From: an uncultured bacterium
GTDB taxonomy: Bacteria; Verrucomicrobiota; Lentisphaeria; Oligosphaerales; Oligosphaeraceae
Reading direction: 5' to 3'
Assembly: GCA_900548225.1 (NCBI GenBank)
Contig: URJM01000017.1
Location: 1-35,165, forward strand
DNA length: 35,165 nucleotides
Shown here: piece by piece, positions 14,974 to 23,668 of the stretch
How the letters are laid out: the number at the start of each line of letters is the position of its first letter
Numbering within the stretch: position 1 is the stretch's first letter
Notes under the pieces: model-generated
Told to the model about the DNA's origin: nothing
What the model saw: the letters and a program-made list of their open reading frames with translations, nothing else
The model's database searches: none
Made by a program: the position numbers and the translations under genes

Positions 14974-17469
14974 CTAGACGCCCTGGCGCGAGGTGCGTGC
15001 CAGCTCTCCCAGCGTGCGGTTGATGGAGGGCGCATATCCCTTGAGCGGGACGATGCGCTCGTGGATTGTGTCGAGAATCCAGCTGACCTGCGGGAAGAAC
15101 TTCGACTCCAGCTCGGCGGCAGGGGAGACCCAGTTGCGGCTTCCGACGACCGTGATCGGCGCGTCAAGATAGTCGAATGCGAGCTGGGTCAGGTTCGCGG
15201 CCACGTTCTGCATGACGTTGCCGCGCTCGACGGCCTCGTTGAGCAGGATGGCCTTGCCAGTCTTCTTGACGGACTCCACCAGCTTGTCGTAGTTCAGCGG
15301 ATTGATGGAGCGAAGGTCGATGACCTCGGCGTCGATTCCATACTTCTCCAGCTCCTTCGCGGCGTCGAGAGCCTTGTAGAGGATTGGACCTAGGGTGACA
15401 ATCGTCAAGTCCTTGCCCTGCTTCTTGACATCGGGCTCGCCAATCGGCAGCTCGTAGTATTCGGTGGGGACGCCGCCCTTGTGGAACATCTCGCCGTGCT
15501 TGTAGCACTGCTGGGACTCCAGGCAGATGACGGGGTCGGTGCCGGAGAGGGCGCTGTTCAGCAGGCCCTTTGCGTCATACGGGGTGACGGGGTAGATCAC
15601 CTTCAGGCCGGGGATGTGGTTGAAGATGCTGGACCAATCCTGCGAGTGCTGGGCGCCATACTTGAAGCCCACGGAGACACGCACCACGACCGGCATGCGG
15701 AGGACGCCGCCCGACATCGCCTGCCACTTGGAGAGCTGGTTGAAGAGCTCGTCGCCGCAGCGTCCGATGAAGTCGCAATACATGATTTCCGCGACGGCCC
15801 GTCCGCCGGCCAGCGCATATCCCACTGCGGCGCCGATGATGGCCGCCTCGGAGATTGGGGAGTTGAAGAAGCGGTGGTACGGGAGCAGTTCGGTCAGGCC
15901 GCGGTAGCAGGCGTATGCTCCGCCCCAGTCGCGGTTGTCCTCGCCGAAGGCCACCATCGTCGGGTCCTTCGAGAACCTGTGCGTCATCGCCTCGAAGACT
16001 GCATCGCAGATGTTGTAGACCAGCATCGAGGAGTAGGGCTTGCCCGCGTCGTCGGCATAGAAGCGCTGCTTCTTCTGCACCTTCTTGTACTGTTCGTTCT
16101 CGGCCAGGGGCTGGAGGAAGTCCGCGTCGCCCTTGCGGCTCTCGTCGCAGCTTTCCAGCTTCTTGTTGGAGAACATGACCGACTCGATGAACATCGAATC
16201 CATGGTCTCGTAGGGGGAGATCTCCTTGTCGATGGAGAGGACGAACATATCCTTCACTAGGTCGTGGACGGATGCCTTGACGGCGTCTGCCTCCTTTGCG
16301 GTGATGACCTTCGCCGCCACGATCTTGTCGCGGTACTGCTGGATTGGGTCGAAGTTCTTCCAGACATCCAGTTCCTCCTTTGTGCGGTAGCTGGATGCGT
16401 CGGAGGGGGAGTGTCCGCCGATGCGGTATGTCGCCACGTCAAGGAGTGCTGGTCCTTCGCCCTTGAGGAGGTGTTCCTTCTGGCGCCTGACCGCGTCCGC
16501 GACTGCAAGCGGGTCGTATCCATTGACTCGTTCCGAGAACATCTGGTCCGGATCGACGCCGGCCCCGATGCGCGCCAGCTGTCCGAAGCCCATGGTTTCC
16601 CCGAGGTATCCGTGCTTCGAGGAGCCCGCGGTCTGGCCGCCCATGCCGTATGCGTTGTCGGAGCAGTTGAAGAGGATTGGGAGCCCCTTGTAGCCCTTCT
16701 CCTTCCAGAGGGTCTTGAACTGTCCCATCGCGGAGAACATGAGCCCTTCCCAGACGGGGCCGCATCCGAAGGAGGCGTCGCCGATGTTGCAGAGGACGAT
16801 GCCCTTCTTGTCATTGACGAGCTTGAAGAGCGCGGCGCCTGGGGCGACAGGGCCGCTGCCGCCGACGATTGCGTTGTTCGGGTAGATTCCGAAGGGTGTG
16901 AAGAAGCAGTGCATCGAGCCGCCCCAGCCCTTGTTGAAGCCGGTGACGCGCGCGAAGATTTCCGCGTATGCGCCGTAAATCAGGAAGTGGCGAGCCAAGT
17001 CCTTGACATTGCTGCACTTGCAGTGCTGTTCCACCACCTTGAGGGTGGCGCCGCCGAAGAAATCCTCCATGACCTTCTGGAGGGCTCCGTCGTCAAGCTT
17101 GCGGATGGCGGAAAGCCCCTTTGCCAGAATCTCGGAGTGTGAGCGGTGGCTTCCGAAGGTGAAGTCGTTCATGTCCAGGTTGTAGGCTGCTCCGACCGCG
17201 GTCGCCGCCTGTCCGAGGGAGAGGTGCGCGGGGCCGGGATGCTTGTAGGAGACATCCTCGTACTTGCCCTGGAGCTTGATTTCGTTGATGACTGTCTCGA
17301 AGTCGTGGCATACAAGCATGTCGTGGTAAATCGCCAGGAAGTCATCCTTGGTGTAGTTCTTCTTCTCCTGGGCGATGGTCTTGTTGTACTGGCAGACGGG
17401 GATGTCCTTGAAGGAAATCTTGCCAGGCTTGAACCAGTCCTCAGGGCGAATCTCTAGTGCTTTTGTCAT
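14974..17469 (-). CDS. pyruvate/2-oxoacid dehydrogenase E1, fused alpha and beta subunits
   Basis: Thiamine-diphosphate enzyme that decarboxylates a 2-oxoacid (most likely pyruvate) and acylates E2 lipoate. The 831-aa chain is an alpha-beta fusion. Residues to about 480 are E1-alpha-like: FGSHRSHSEILAKG, then a GDAS motif at about 230 in place of the usual GDG, and SDNAYGMGG completing the TPP/Mg site. From about residue 495 it is E1-beta-like (VAFGEDNRDWGG, SPISEAAIIGAAVGYAL, MYCDFIGRCGDELFNQ, DLRSINPLNYDKLVESVKKT). Separate alpha and beta chains are about 330 aa each, so the linker region is enlarged. It is the last gene of the regulator-E2-E3-E1 unit, 65 nt after the E3 stop. Substrate identity is inferred from context; branched-chain or acetoin substrates are not excluded. 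Confidence 0.9.
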   Translation of the reverse strand: MTKALEIRPEDWFKPGKISFKDIPVCQYNKTIAQEKKNYTKDDFLAIYHDMLVCHDFETVINEIKLQGKYEDVSYKHPGPAHLSLGQAATAVGAAYNLDMNDFTFGSHRSHSEILAKGLSAIRKLDDGALQKVMEDFFGGATLKVVEQHCKCSNVKDLARHFLIYGAYAEIFARVTGFNKGWGGSMHCFFTPFGIYPNNAIVGGSGPVAPGAALFKLVNDKKGIVLCNIGDASFGCGPVWEGLMFSAMGQFKTLWKEKGYKGLPILFNCSDNAYGMGGQTAGSSKHGYLGETMGFGQLARIGAGVDPDQMFSERVNGYDPLAVADAVRRQKEHLLKGEGPALLDVATYRIGGHSPSDASSYRTKEELDVWKNFDPIQQYRDKIVAAKVITAKEADAVKASVHDLVKDMFVLSIDKEISPYETMDSMFIESVMFSNKKLESCDESRKGDADFLQPLAENEQYKKVQKKQRFYADDAGKPYSSMLVYNICDAVFEAMTHRFSKDPTMVAFGEDNRDWGGAYACYRGLTELLPYHRFFNSPISEAAIIGAAVGYALAGGRAVAEIMYCDFIGRCGDELFNQLSKWQAMSGGVLRMPVVVRVSVGFKYGAQHSQDWSSIFNHIPGLKVIYPVTPYDAKGLLNSALSGTDPVICLESQQCYKHGEMFHKGGVPTEYYELPIGEPDVKKQGKDLTIVTLGPILYKALDAAKELEKYGIDAEVIDLRSINPLNYDKLVESVKKTGKAILLNEAVERGNVMQNVAANLTQLAFDYLDAPITVVGSRNWVSPAAELESKFFPQVSWILDTIHERIVPLKGYAPSINRTLGELARTSRQGV

Positions 17470-17534
17470 AAGAGGCTAATTCCTTAACTTTGTTTGCTCT
17501 GTTTTCGTGTTGTGTTGAATGTGACGGGAAATCC

Positions 17535-18878
17535 CTATGCGTGGACAACCGCCTCGCGAATCGACTCGGAGACTGTCGGGTAGACGATGCGCAGGACGGT
17601 GTCGGTGGTCATTTCCTGCCCGACCATCGCGCTGGCGGCGCAGATGAACTCGCCCGCACAGCCGCCTATCGCGTGGACGCCCAGGACCTGGCCGTACTTC
17701 TCGCTGACAAGCACCTTGACTGTCCCGTTCTGCCCCGCGTAGTCCACGATGAAGCGGCCGGCCATGGCCATCGGCTGGACAACCTTCCGGTAGGCAATCC
17801 CCTTCGCCTGAAGCTCCTGCTCCGTGGCGCCGACCTGCGCGACCTCGGGGTGGGTGAAAATCACCGACGGAATCGCCTTGTAGCTCATCCGGTCGCTGAC
17901 GCCGAACATGTTGTTGACTGCGACGATGCCCTCGCGGGTGGCGGCGTGCGCCAGGAGGCAGCGGCCCGTGACGTCGCCGCAGGCCCAGATGCCGGGGACG
18001 CTCGTCTTGCCGAAGTCGTCGGTGACGATGCCCTTGCGGTTCATGTCGACCTTGAGCTCCTCAAGCCCCAGCCCCTGGGTGACGGCGCGGCGGCCAGTGG
18101 AGTTCAGGACGTAGTCGCCGGTGACCTTCTGCTCCTTGCCGTCGGGGTCAAGGTAGAAGAGGGTCGAGCCCTCGATCTTCACAACCTTGCAATTCAGGTT
18201 GATTTTGATTCCGCTGCGGACGAGCGCCTTGGTCAGGAGCTGGCCGATCTCGTCGTCCACCACGGGCGCAATCTTCGGCATCATCTCCACGATGGTGACT
18301 TCCGTGCCGGCCGCGCTGAAGAAATTGGCGAACTCGAGGCCGATGACGCCGCCGCCGATGACCACCAGCGCCTTCGGGAGCTTGTCAAGCGCCAGGATTC
18401 CAGTGGAATCGAGGACGAGCGGATTGTCGCGGAGGCCGGGGATTGGGGGGCATGCGGGGACGGAGCCCGTCGCAACCAGGATGTTCGCGCCCTCGTAGGT
18501 TTTTCCGGCCGCCTCGACCTTGCCCGGTGCCACAATCCTCGCCTCGGCCTTCACGACTTCGACGCCGGAGGACTTCTCCATTGCGGCCACTCCCTTGACC
18601 AGCTGCGAGACCACCTTCTGCTTGCGCGCCTGCACGGCCGCCATGTCAAGCTTCGCCTCTGACTCCAGGGCGACGCCGTAGGTCTTCGCGACCTGGCACT
18701 CCTCAAGGGTCTTGATCGAGCGCATGAAGGTCTTGGTGGGGATGCACCCCACGTTAAGGCACGTGCCGCCCAGTTCCTGCTTCTCGAAGAGGACGACCTT
18801 CTTCTTGAAGTGCTTCGCAGCGTATGCGGCGGCCTCGTATCCACCAGGCCCCGCGCCGATTACCATCAAATCGTACAT
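17535..18878 (-). CDS. lpdA: dihydrolipoyl dehydrogenase (E3)
   Basis: FAD flavoprotein that reoxidises dihydrolipoamide on E2 and reduces NAD+. 447 aa, slightly short of the usual 460-475. FAD-binding GAGPGG is at residues 8-13, the redox disulfide is at C40/C45 (GGTCLNVGCIPTK), the NAD-binding loop is VVIGGGVIGLEFA, and the FAD contact WACGDVTGRCLLAHAA is present. The C-terminal interface carries VLGVHAIGGCAGEFI. GAGG lies about 8 nt before ATG 18878. The gene lies between E2 and E1 and so probably serves this complex. Confidence 0.93.
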   Translation of the reverse strand: MYDLMVIGAGPGGYEAAAYAAKHFKKKVVLFEKQELGGTCLNVGCIPTKTFMRSIKTLEECQVAKTYGVALESEAKLDMAAVQARKQKVVSQLVKGVAAMEKSSGVEVVKAEARIVAPGKVEAAGKTYEGANILVATGSVPACPPIPGLRDNPLVLDSTGILALDKLPKALVVIGGGVIGLEFANFFSAAGTEVTIVEMMPKIAPVVDDEIGQLLTKALVRSGIKINLNCKVVKIEGSTLFYLDPDGKEQKVTGDYVLNSTGRRAVTQGLGLEELKVDMNRKGIVTDDFGKTSVPGIWACGDVTGRCLLAHAATREGIVAVNNMFGVSDRMSYKAIPSVIFTHPEVAQVGATEQELQAKGIAYRKVVQPMAMAGRFIVDYAGQNGTVKVLVSEKYGQVLGVHAIGGCAGEFICAASAMVGQEMTTDTVLRIVYPTVSESIREAVVHA

Positions 18879-18928
18879 TCTGAATTCCTCGCTTTGCTAC
18901 TGAGGTTCTTTATTGGAAACGGCCTCTG

Positions 18929-20665
18929 CTACCTTGCGATGCAGACAAGCTCGAAGTTCTCGATATTGGCGCAGAGGGTCTGCAGGAAGCGGGCGCCGGG
19001 GGCGCCGTCCACCACCATGTGGTTCATCGTCAGGGAGAACTGCATGTAGTCCCTGTATTCGACCGTGCCGTCTGCCCTGCGGACTGGGCGGAGCAGGGTC
19101 TTGCCGACGCCCAGCATCGCAATCTGGGGAGCGGAGATGACCGGGGTGAAGTTGATGATTCCGAAGGAGCCCAGGTTCGAGACGGTGAAGGTGGCGCCGT
19201 TCATCAGGTCTGGGGCCAGGTTGCCGGCGTTGGCGGACTTGGCGAGGCTCTTGACCTGCTTGCACATCTCGGCAAGGCTCATCTTGTCGGAGTGATGGAG
19301 GACAGGCACCAGAAGCCCCTTCGGAGTGTCGCAGGCAAAGCCCATGTGGACGGCGCTGTGGAGCTTCACGACATTGTCGGAGAACTCGCCGTTGAGCTCG
19401 GGAACCTGCTGCAGAGTCTTGATGACCGCATACATCACCATGTCGCCGATGTTGATGTTCGCAAGGCCAAGTTTCTCGCCGGAGGCCTTGATCCTCTTGC
19501 GGAGGCTCAGGAGACCGGTGACGTCCGCCTCGCAGTTGAGGGTATACTGGGCCATCGTCTGCAACGACTCCTGGAGACGCTTCGCAATGACCGTGCGGAT
19601 GCGGCTGAAGGGCTTTTCGGTGATGACGTCGGTGCCCTCGGCCTTGACTGGCGCGGAGGCGGCAGGCGCGGGGGCGGCGACGACTCCCTTGGCGAAGTTC
19701 TCGATGTCCTCGGCGGTGATTTCGCCATTGGAGCCCGTGCCCGTGGAAGGAGCCTTGGCGCCGGCGGCGACCATGGCCGCGGCGGCGGGGGTCAGGTGCG
19801 GGCTGCTCTGGTAGGCCGCGATGACATCGGACTCGATGACGCGCCCCTGGGCGCCGCTGCCGGCGATTTCACCCATTACGAAGGGATGCTCCGCGACAAA
19901 CTTGCGCGCCCGCGGCGAAAGGTGTCCGCCAACCGTTGCGGGAGCCTGGGATGCGGAGGCGGCGGCAGGAGCCGCGGCGGGGGTCACGGCCTTCGGAGCC
20001 TCGGTGGCGGCGGCCATCGGGGCCTCGGCGGAAGCGGCCTTGTATCCGGAGACGTCGGTCCCGGCAGGCCCAACCAGGCAGATTGCCGTCAGGACGGGGA
20101 CCAGGTCGCCCTCGGAGCCAAGCAGCGCCAGCACTTCGCCGGAGGCGGTCGCCTCAATCTCGATGGAGGTCTTGTCGGTCTCCGCCTCGGCGATGATGTC
20201 GCCCCTCCTGACGGTGTCGCCGACATTGATGCGCCATGCGCCGAGAATGCACTCCTCGACGGAGTTTCCAGCCTTGGGCATCAGAATCGCCTCGACTCCG
20301 ACGGGCAGTTCGGCCGGTGTCGCAGTGGGTGCCGCCGCGACAGGCTCCGCCTCGGGCACGGGAATCGCGTCAGGTGCGGGTGCGGCCGCAGGGGCGCCGG
20401 ATGGCGCGAGAGACGATGCGTCCTCGCCGGCGGTGCCCACCGCGCAAATCGCCGTCAGCACGGGGACCAGGTCCCCTTCCGCCGCAAAGAGCGCCAGGAC
20501 GCTGCCGCCCTCGGTCGCCTCCACCTCAATCGAGGTCTTGTCGGTCTCCGCGTCCGCGATGATGTCGCCCTTCCTGATTGTGTCGCCGACCTTGATGCGC
20601 CACTTGCTCAGAACGCATTCCTCTACTGAATTGCCGGCCTTCGGCATTACGATTGCAACTGCCAT
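18929..20665 (-). CDS. dihydrolipoamide acyltransferase (E2) with two lipoyl domains
   Basis: 578 aa core of the dehydrogenase complex. Two lipoyl domains, each with MPKAGNSVEE at the start and the lipoylated lysine in ETDKTSIE, lie at about 1-76 (K43) and 124-200 (K165). They are separated by Ala/Pro-rich flexible linkers. A peripheral subunit-binding domain follows (about 249-285, SPRARKFVAEHP...GRVIESDV), then a second similar segment (about 292-324, TPAAAAMV...GEITAEDI). The catalytic acyltransferase domain (about 350-578) ends with NHMVVDG near residue 549; the His and Asp of HxxxDG are present although the usual Arg after His is Met. It follows the DeoR-type gene by 18 nt and precedes E3 by 50 nt. 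Confidence 0.92.
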   Translation of the reverse strand: MAVAIVMPKAGNSVEECVLSKWRIKVGDTIRKGDIIADAETDKTSIEVEATEGGSVLALFAAEGDLVPVLTAICAVGTAGEDASSLAPSGAPAAAPAPDAIPVPEAEPVAAAPTATPAELPVGVEAILMPKAGNSVEECILGAWRINVGDTVRRGDIIAEAETDKTSIEIEATASGEVLALLGSEGDLVPVLTAICLVGPAGTDVSGYKAASAEAPMAAATEAPKAVTPAAAPAAASASQAPATVGGHLSPRARKFVAEHPFVMGEIAGSGAQGRVIESDVIAAYQSSPHLTPAAAAMVAAGAKAPSTGTGSNGEITAEDIENFAKGVVAAPAPAASAPVKAEGTDVITEKPFSRIRTVIAKRLQESLQTMAQYTLNCEADVTGLLSLRKRIKASGEKLGLANINIGDMVMYAVIKTLQQVPELNGEFSDNVVKLHSAVHMGFACDTPKGLLVPVLHHSDKMSLAEMCKQVKSLAKSANAGNLAPDLMNGATFTVSNLGSFGIINFTPVISAPQIAMLGVGKTLLRPVRRADGTVEYRDYMQFSLTMNHMVVDGAPGARFLQTLCANIENFELVCIAR

Positions 20666-20683
20666 GCTTAGGTTCTCCTGATT

Positions 20684-21460
20684 CTAGGCAATGATTACCT
20701 TGGTTCCCAATTCTTCCAGACGATTCCTGAATGTGTCGCTGGCGGCGTCGGTGACAAGGATGTCGATGTCCTTCACGCCGCCGGCGTTGACGAATGAATT
20801 CACACCGAGCTTGGTGTGGTCGATGAGTAGATAGACCTGGTTTGCGCGCTTCATTACAAGGCGCTTGGTGAAGGCCTCCGCAGCGTCGCTGGTGGATATC
20901 CCGTCCGTCAGCGAAAAACCCATCGTCCCCATGAACGCCTTCTCAAAGGAGATGCTCTCCAGAATCGACGAGGTCAGCGGACCGACCAATGTCCGGGACA
21001 GCGCGCGGAATTCGCCGCCCACCAGCACCAGGCGATGTCCAGACTCCATCAGAAAATACGCGGCCATCAGCGAGTTGGTCACCACGGTCAGATTCTTGCG
21101 GCGCTCCAGCAGCTTCGCCAGGTACAAGGTCGTGCTGCCGCCGTCAAGGTAAATCCTGTCCCCGTCGTCAATGAGGGAAAGGGCAGCCTGGGCAATGCGG
21201 CGCTTCTCGTCCCCAAGAAGGTTCTCCTTGTCGCTGAACAACTGTTCGCTGGCGCTCGGGGAAGTCAGGGACGCGCCGCCATGATAGCGGTGAAGCAGGC
21301 CACGCCCGTCCATCGAGGACAAGTCCCGGCGGACGGTCGCCTCGCTTACCCCAAGACTGCGGGACAGCTCCCCGACAGACAAAGACTCGACACCCGTGAG
21401 CAGGTCCATAATCTGCTGCTCACGCTGCTCGGCTACTGTTGAACGGGGTCGGAGGGACAT
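20684..21460 (-). CDS. DeoR/GlpR family transcriptional regulator
   Basis: 258 aa. The N-terminal winged helix-turn-helix (QQIMDLLTGVESLSVGELSR, SLGVSEATVRRDLSSMDGRG) is the DeoR signature. The C-terminal DeoR effector domain (DDGDRIYLDGGSTTLYLAKLL; TNSLMAAYFL; DHTKLGVNSF) resembles a sugar-phosphate isomerase fold that binds phosphorylated sugars. The first gene of the unit, 18 nt upstream of E2, so it may control the dehydrogenase genes in response to a glycolytic phosphate; that is inference. Inverted repeats 30-100 bp upstream are candidate operators. No strong Shine-Dalgarno is visible before ATG 21460. Confidence 0.9.
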   Translation of the reverse strand: MSLRPRSTVAEQREQQIMDLLTGVESLSVGELSRSLGVSEATVRRDLSSMDGRGLLHRYHGGASLTSPSASEQLFSDKENLLGDEKRRIAQAALSLIDDGDRIYLDGGSTTLYLAKLLERRKNLTVVTNSLMAAYFLMESGHRLVLVGGEFRALSRTLVGPLTSSILESISFEKAFMGTMGFSLTDGISTSDAAEAFTKRLVMKRANQVYLLIDHTKLGVNSFVNAGGVKDIDILVTDAASDTFRNRLEELGTKVIIA

Positions 21461-21489
21461 CTCTGTAAAAAATCAAAAACGCGCAGGGA

Positions 21490-21560
21490 ATTTGATTGAA
21501 TGAAAGCAAAACCATTTGCATTTGCGCGAATTCAATCAAATATAGCGCACATTCGCGCAA
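21490..21560. promoter_or_regulatory. overlapping inverted repeats upstream of the DeoR-type gene
   Basis: A perfect 12-bp inverted repeat, ATTTGATTGAAT (21490-21501) and ATTCAATCAAAT (21530-21541), interlocks with a perfect 10-bp inverted repeat, TTGCGCGAAT (21522-21531) and ATTCGCGCAA (21551-21560). The two pairs share bases 21530-21531. They lie 30-100 bp upstream of the regulator start. They are good candidates for autoregulatory operator sites, but the binding protein is inferred from position only. Confidence 0.5.
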
Positions 21561-21881
21561 CTTGCCACTCACGCGCGTACAAAATGCAATTGGAAGAGCT
21601 GCGATGAGAAAAGGACAGAGTGCGTGAACATGCTGGAACATGTCCATGTAACTGGGCATCCGCTGGATGCGGCTCATGTATTGCGCAGCCCAGTGGCGAC
21701 CCTGATTCACAGCCATCGCATTGCCTGGCGGTGTGGTTGAAGGAAACGGGGTCATGGCCATCCCAATGGCAGGCCACCACACACAACCGCATGAAACGCC
21801 ATGCCCCGACGAAGCATACATTGTCCCTTCCTGCCAGATTACAATCTGGGGACCGGACATGGCCAACAAATGCAAACTGGC
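21561..21881. other. non-coding gap between regulator and ATPase genes
   Basis: This stretch has lower GC than its surroundings and no ORF with coding character: the open frames on either strand lack recognisable domains and ribosome sites. Apart from the inverted repeats to its left and the promoter to its right I see no RNA gene, terminator or mobile-element end in it. Confidence 0.5.
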
Positions 21882-21909
21882 TTGCATAGACACATTTTTT
21901 GCTTATATT
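21882..21909 (+). promoter_or_regulatory. sigma70-type promoter of the ATPase gene
   Basis: TTGCAT (21882-21887) and TATATT (21904-21909) with a 16-bp spacer; the local context CTTATATT...GCAAC is shared with the promoter at 23844. The ATPase start codon is 41 nt downstream of the -10 box. Confidence 0.55.
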
Positions 21910-21950
21910 AGCAACGAAAACGCAAAAAAACGCCAACAACTGGAGCATAT

Positions 21951-23171
21951 ATGCTTCTTTCTCTGTTCATAAGAAACTTCAAATCCATCGTGGAGCTGTC
22001 TCTTCCGCTGAACTACGGCGAGGCGAAGGCGCCCAACGGCCATCAGGAATGGACCACTATGCCGTTCCTTGAACTCAAGGGAAGCCGCTCCGTGCCGGTT
22101 CTTGGGCTGTTCGGTGCGAACGCCTCGGGGAAATCCAATGTCATCCACGCACTCGGAATACTGAAGAAACTCCTCGTTGGTGGACATTCACCCTCGCTTT
22201 ACGTTCCCAACAGACTCCATGATGGACTTGGACGAACTGTCATTGAGGTTCAAGGCGCATTGCGGGACATAGGCGTATTCCGCTATTCCGTCGGCTATGA
22301 CGCGACTGAAATCCTGACGGAGCGGCTTGAGGCAAATGGCAAGGTGGTTTTCCTGCAGGACGGCAAGGAGCTGATCCTCGACGGATTGCAGAAGAGGTTC
22401 TATGAAAGGGAAAGACTTTTGGACATCTACAAGGTGGAGTGCCTGAACCAAGACGGGCGACATACGAGTTGCATCCTTTCGCGCATCGCGCTGAACTATG
22501 CAGGACTGAACGCAACCGCCTCGGCAGTGCACAATGCCCTGACCTCGCGCCTTGAGGTATATGAGAACAACGCCTTTTCAGGACGGGACGGCTTGAGAAT
22601 GCTCATCGATTCGCTTGGCGGAGCAGACGTTCAAACCGCCTTCGCCGAAATCGACATGATGCTTCGCAAGCTTGACCTCGGCATCCTGAGGATGGAGTAC
22701 CATCCTGAATTGGGGGAGGACGCACCCGACATTGCCGAGGCAATCCGCACGTTCCACCAGAGCGAGTCGGGCGGGGAAATCCAGTTCAGTCTTGTGGACG
22801 AGTCCATGGGGACCCGTGCCGCCTTTGGCCTACTTGGCGTCTGCCTCGCCGCCCTCCATGCGGGAAAGACGCTGGTGATAGACGAAATCGACTCCTCGCT
22901 CCACTCCCTTCTGGTAGCGGAAATCATCAGGCTCTTCAAGGAGAAACGCTACAATATCGCCAAGGCGCAGTTGGTATTCAGCGCACACAACACGGACCTT
23001 CTTGACAGGGAGCTGCTTCGGGTTTCAGAGGTCGGAATCGTGAACAAGAACCTGAAGCACGGCTCTGTGCTGAAACGACTCTGCGACTTCGAGGGAGTCC
23101 GCAACGTGACCAATTTCCGCAGGCAGTACCTGGAAGGGCGTTTTTCGGGTATCCCGTTCCCCTATCTGTGA
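21951..23171 (+). CDS. AAA15-type (RloA/AbiL-like) ATPase
   Basis: 406 aa. The N-terminus LLSLFIRNFKSIVE is the strand-helix typical of SMC/RecF-like and OLD-like ATPases. Walker A is GANASGKS (55-62) and Walker B is KTLVIDEIDSSLH (D311/E312). An SxGTRxxFGL-type signature stretch lies just before it (DESMGTRAAFGLLGV), and FSAHNTDLLD follows as the switch-histidine region. Such AAA15 ATPases are frequent in phage-defence operons, where they pair with an effector nuclease such as RloB or AbiLii. Here no normal effector follows, only a 72-codon ORF overlapping the stop. GGAG lies 6 nt before ATG 21951. The setting, a gene-poor island between housekeeping operons, fits acquired DNA. Defence function is inferred. 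Confidence 0.8.
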   Translation: MLLSLFIRNFKSIVELSLPLNYGEAKAPNGHQEWTTMPFLELKGSRSVPVLGLFGANASGKSNVIHALGILKKLLVGGHSPSLYVPNRLHDGLGRTVIEVQGALRDIGVFRYSVGYDATEILTERLEANGKVVFLQDGKELILDGLQKRFYERERLLDIYKVECLNQDGRHTSCILSRIALNYAGLNATASAVHNALTSRLEVYENNAFSGRDGLRMLIDSLGGADVQTAFAEIDMMLRKLDLGILRMEYHPELGEDAPDIAEAIRTFHQSESGGEIQFSLVDESMGTRAAFGLLGVCLAALHAGKTLVIDEIDSSLHSLLVAEIIRLFKEKRYNIAKAQLVFSAHNTDLLDRELLRVSEVGIVNKNLKHGSVLKRLCDFEGVRNVTNFRRQYLEGRFSGIPFPYL

Positions 23172-23386
23172 GGAGGCATCAGACGCCTCTTCATTCGGAA
23201 CAGTATTTCCCGTTATTCAAGGAGGCTCTCTTCCCGCAGTATTCAAAAGGCGACATCCCCTTTCCCTTGACGCAGCAATGCATTGAGCGGATGCTTCATA
23301 ACCAAGGCATCATCGATATGCCTTTGCATTGTGACTTTGCCGACGCTATCGGCGATATCATGTCAACCTCGATCACCGGAGCATGA
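23168..23386 (+). CDS. small ORF overlapping the ATPase stop, unknown
   Basis: A 72-codon frame starts with GTG at 23168 and overlaps the ATPase stop by four bases (GTGA), the geometry of a translationally coupled pair. The product (RRHQTPLHSEQYFPLFKEAL...) has no domain that I recognise. It could be a remnant of a partner effector or simply an open frame. An AGGAGG lies at 23171-23176, after the start and not before it, which argues against initiation at this GTG. Confidence 0.3.
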   Translation: MRRHQTPLHSEQYFPLFKEALFPQYSKGDIPFPLTQQCIERMLHNQGIIDMPLHCDFADAIGDIMSTSITGA

Positions 23387-23468
23387 TTGAAGAAACGCAG
23401 GAAATGACACTATAACCATCTAGGGTGCAAAAATATCATCTAACAACGGAAAGAACAAACCGCATTCA

Positions 23469-23515
23469 CCCGGAGGGATATCATGCCGCTCATCATATTC
23501 AGCGCATCCTCCGGG
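23469..23515 (+). promoter_or_regulatory. hairpin enclosing a ribosome site and start codon
   Basis: CCCGGAGG (23469-23476) is perfectly complementary to CCTCCGGG (23508-23515). The first arm contains the GGAGGG ribosome site of the ORF starting at ATG 23483, and the ATG lies in the 31-nt loop. Such a fold would block translation unless opened. Confidence 0.35.
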
Positions 23516-23668
23516 AGAATCTCCTCCAACTGCGGGTCATCGTTTTTTCTCCTGCATCCTGACTGCCGTGACAGCAGGATTGCAGTCATTCCACCAAAAA
23601 AGAGCCGTCCAGACATTGGACAGCCCTGCCCAATCTGCAACAGCACTGATTCAGTCCATAGGAAATAA
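23483..23668 (+). CDS. possible small cysteine-containing protein
   Basis: 61 codons from ATG 23483, preceded by a very good GGAGGG site at 6 nt. The C-terminus has a CPICNST motif that resembles half of a zinc ribbon; two further cysteines lie upstream at irregular spacing. No family is recognised. Its reality rests only on the ribosome site, and codon use does not resemble the neighbouring genes. It might be a remnant of a transposase-like zinc-binding N-terminus; that is speculative. Confidence 0.25.
   Translation: MPLIIFSASSGRISSNCGSSFFLLHPDCRDSRIAVIPPKKSRPDIGQPCPICNSTDSVHRK

Noticed and set aside
19019..20629. 536-codon open frame on the + strand
   Set aside because: Antisense to the E2 gene; Gly/Arg/Asp-rich low-complexity product that mirrors the Ala/Pro linkers of E2.
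21420..21893. 157-codon minus-strand frame between the DeoR-type and ATPase genes
   Set aside because: No domain, overlaps the start of the DeoR-type gene in another frame, and contains the inverted repeats; considered non-coding.
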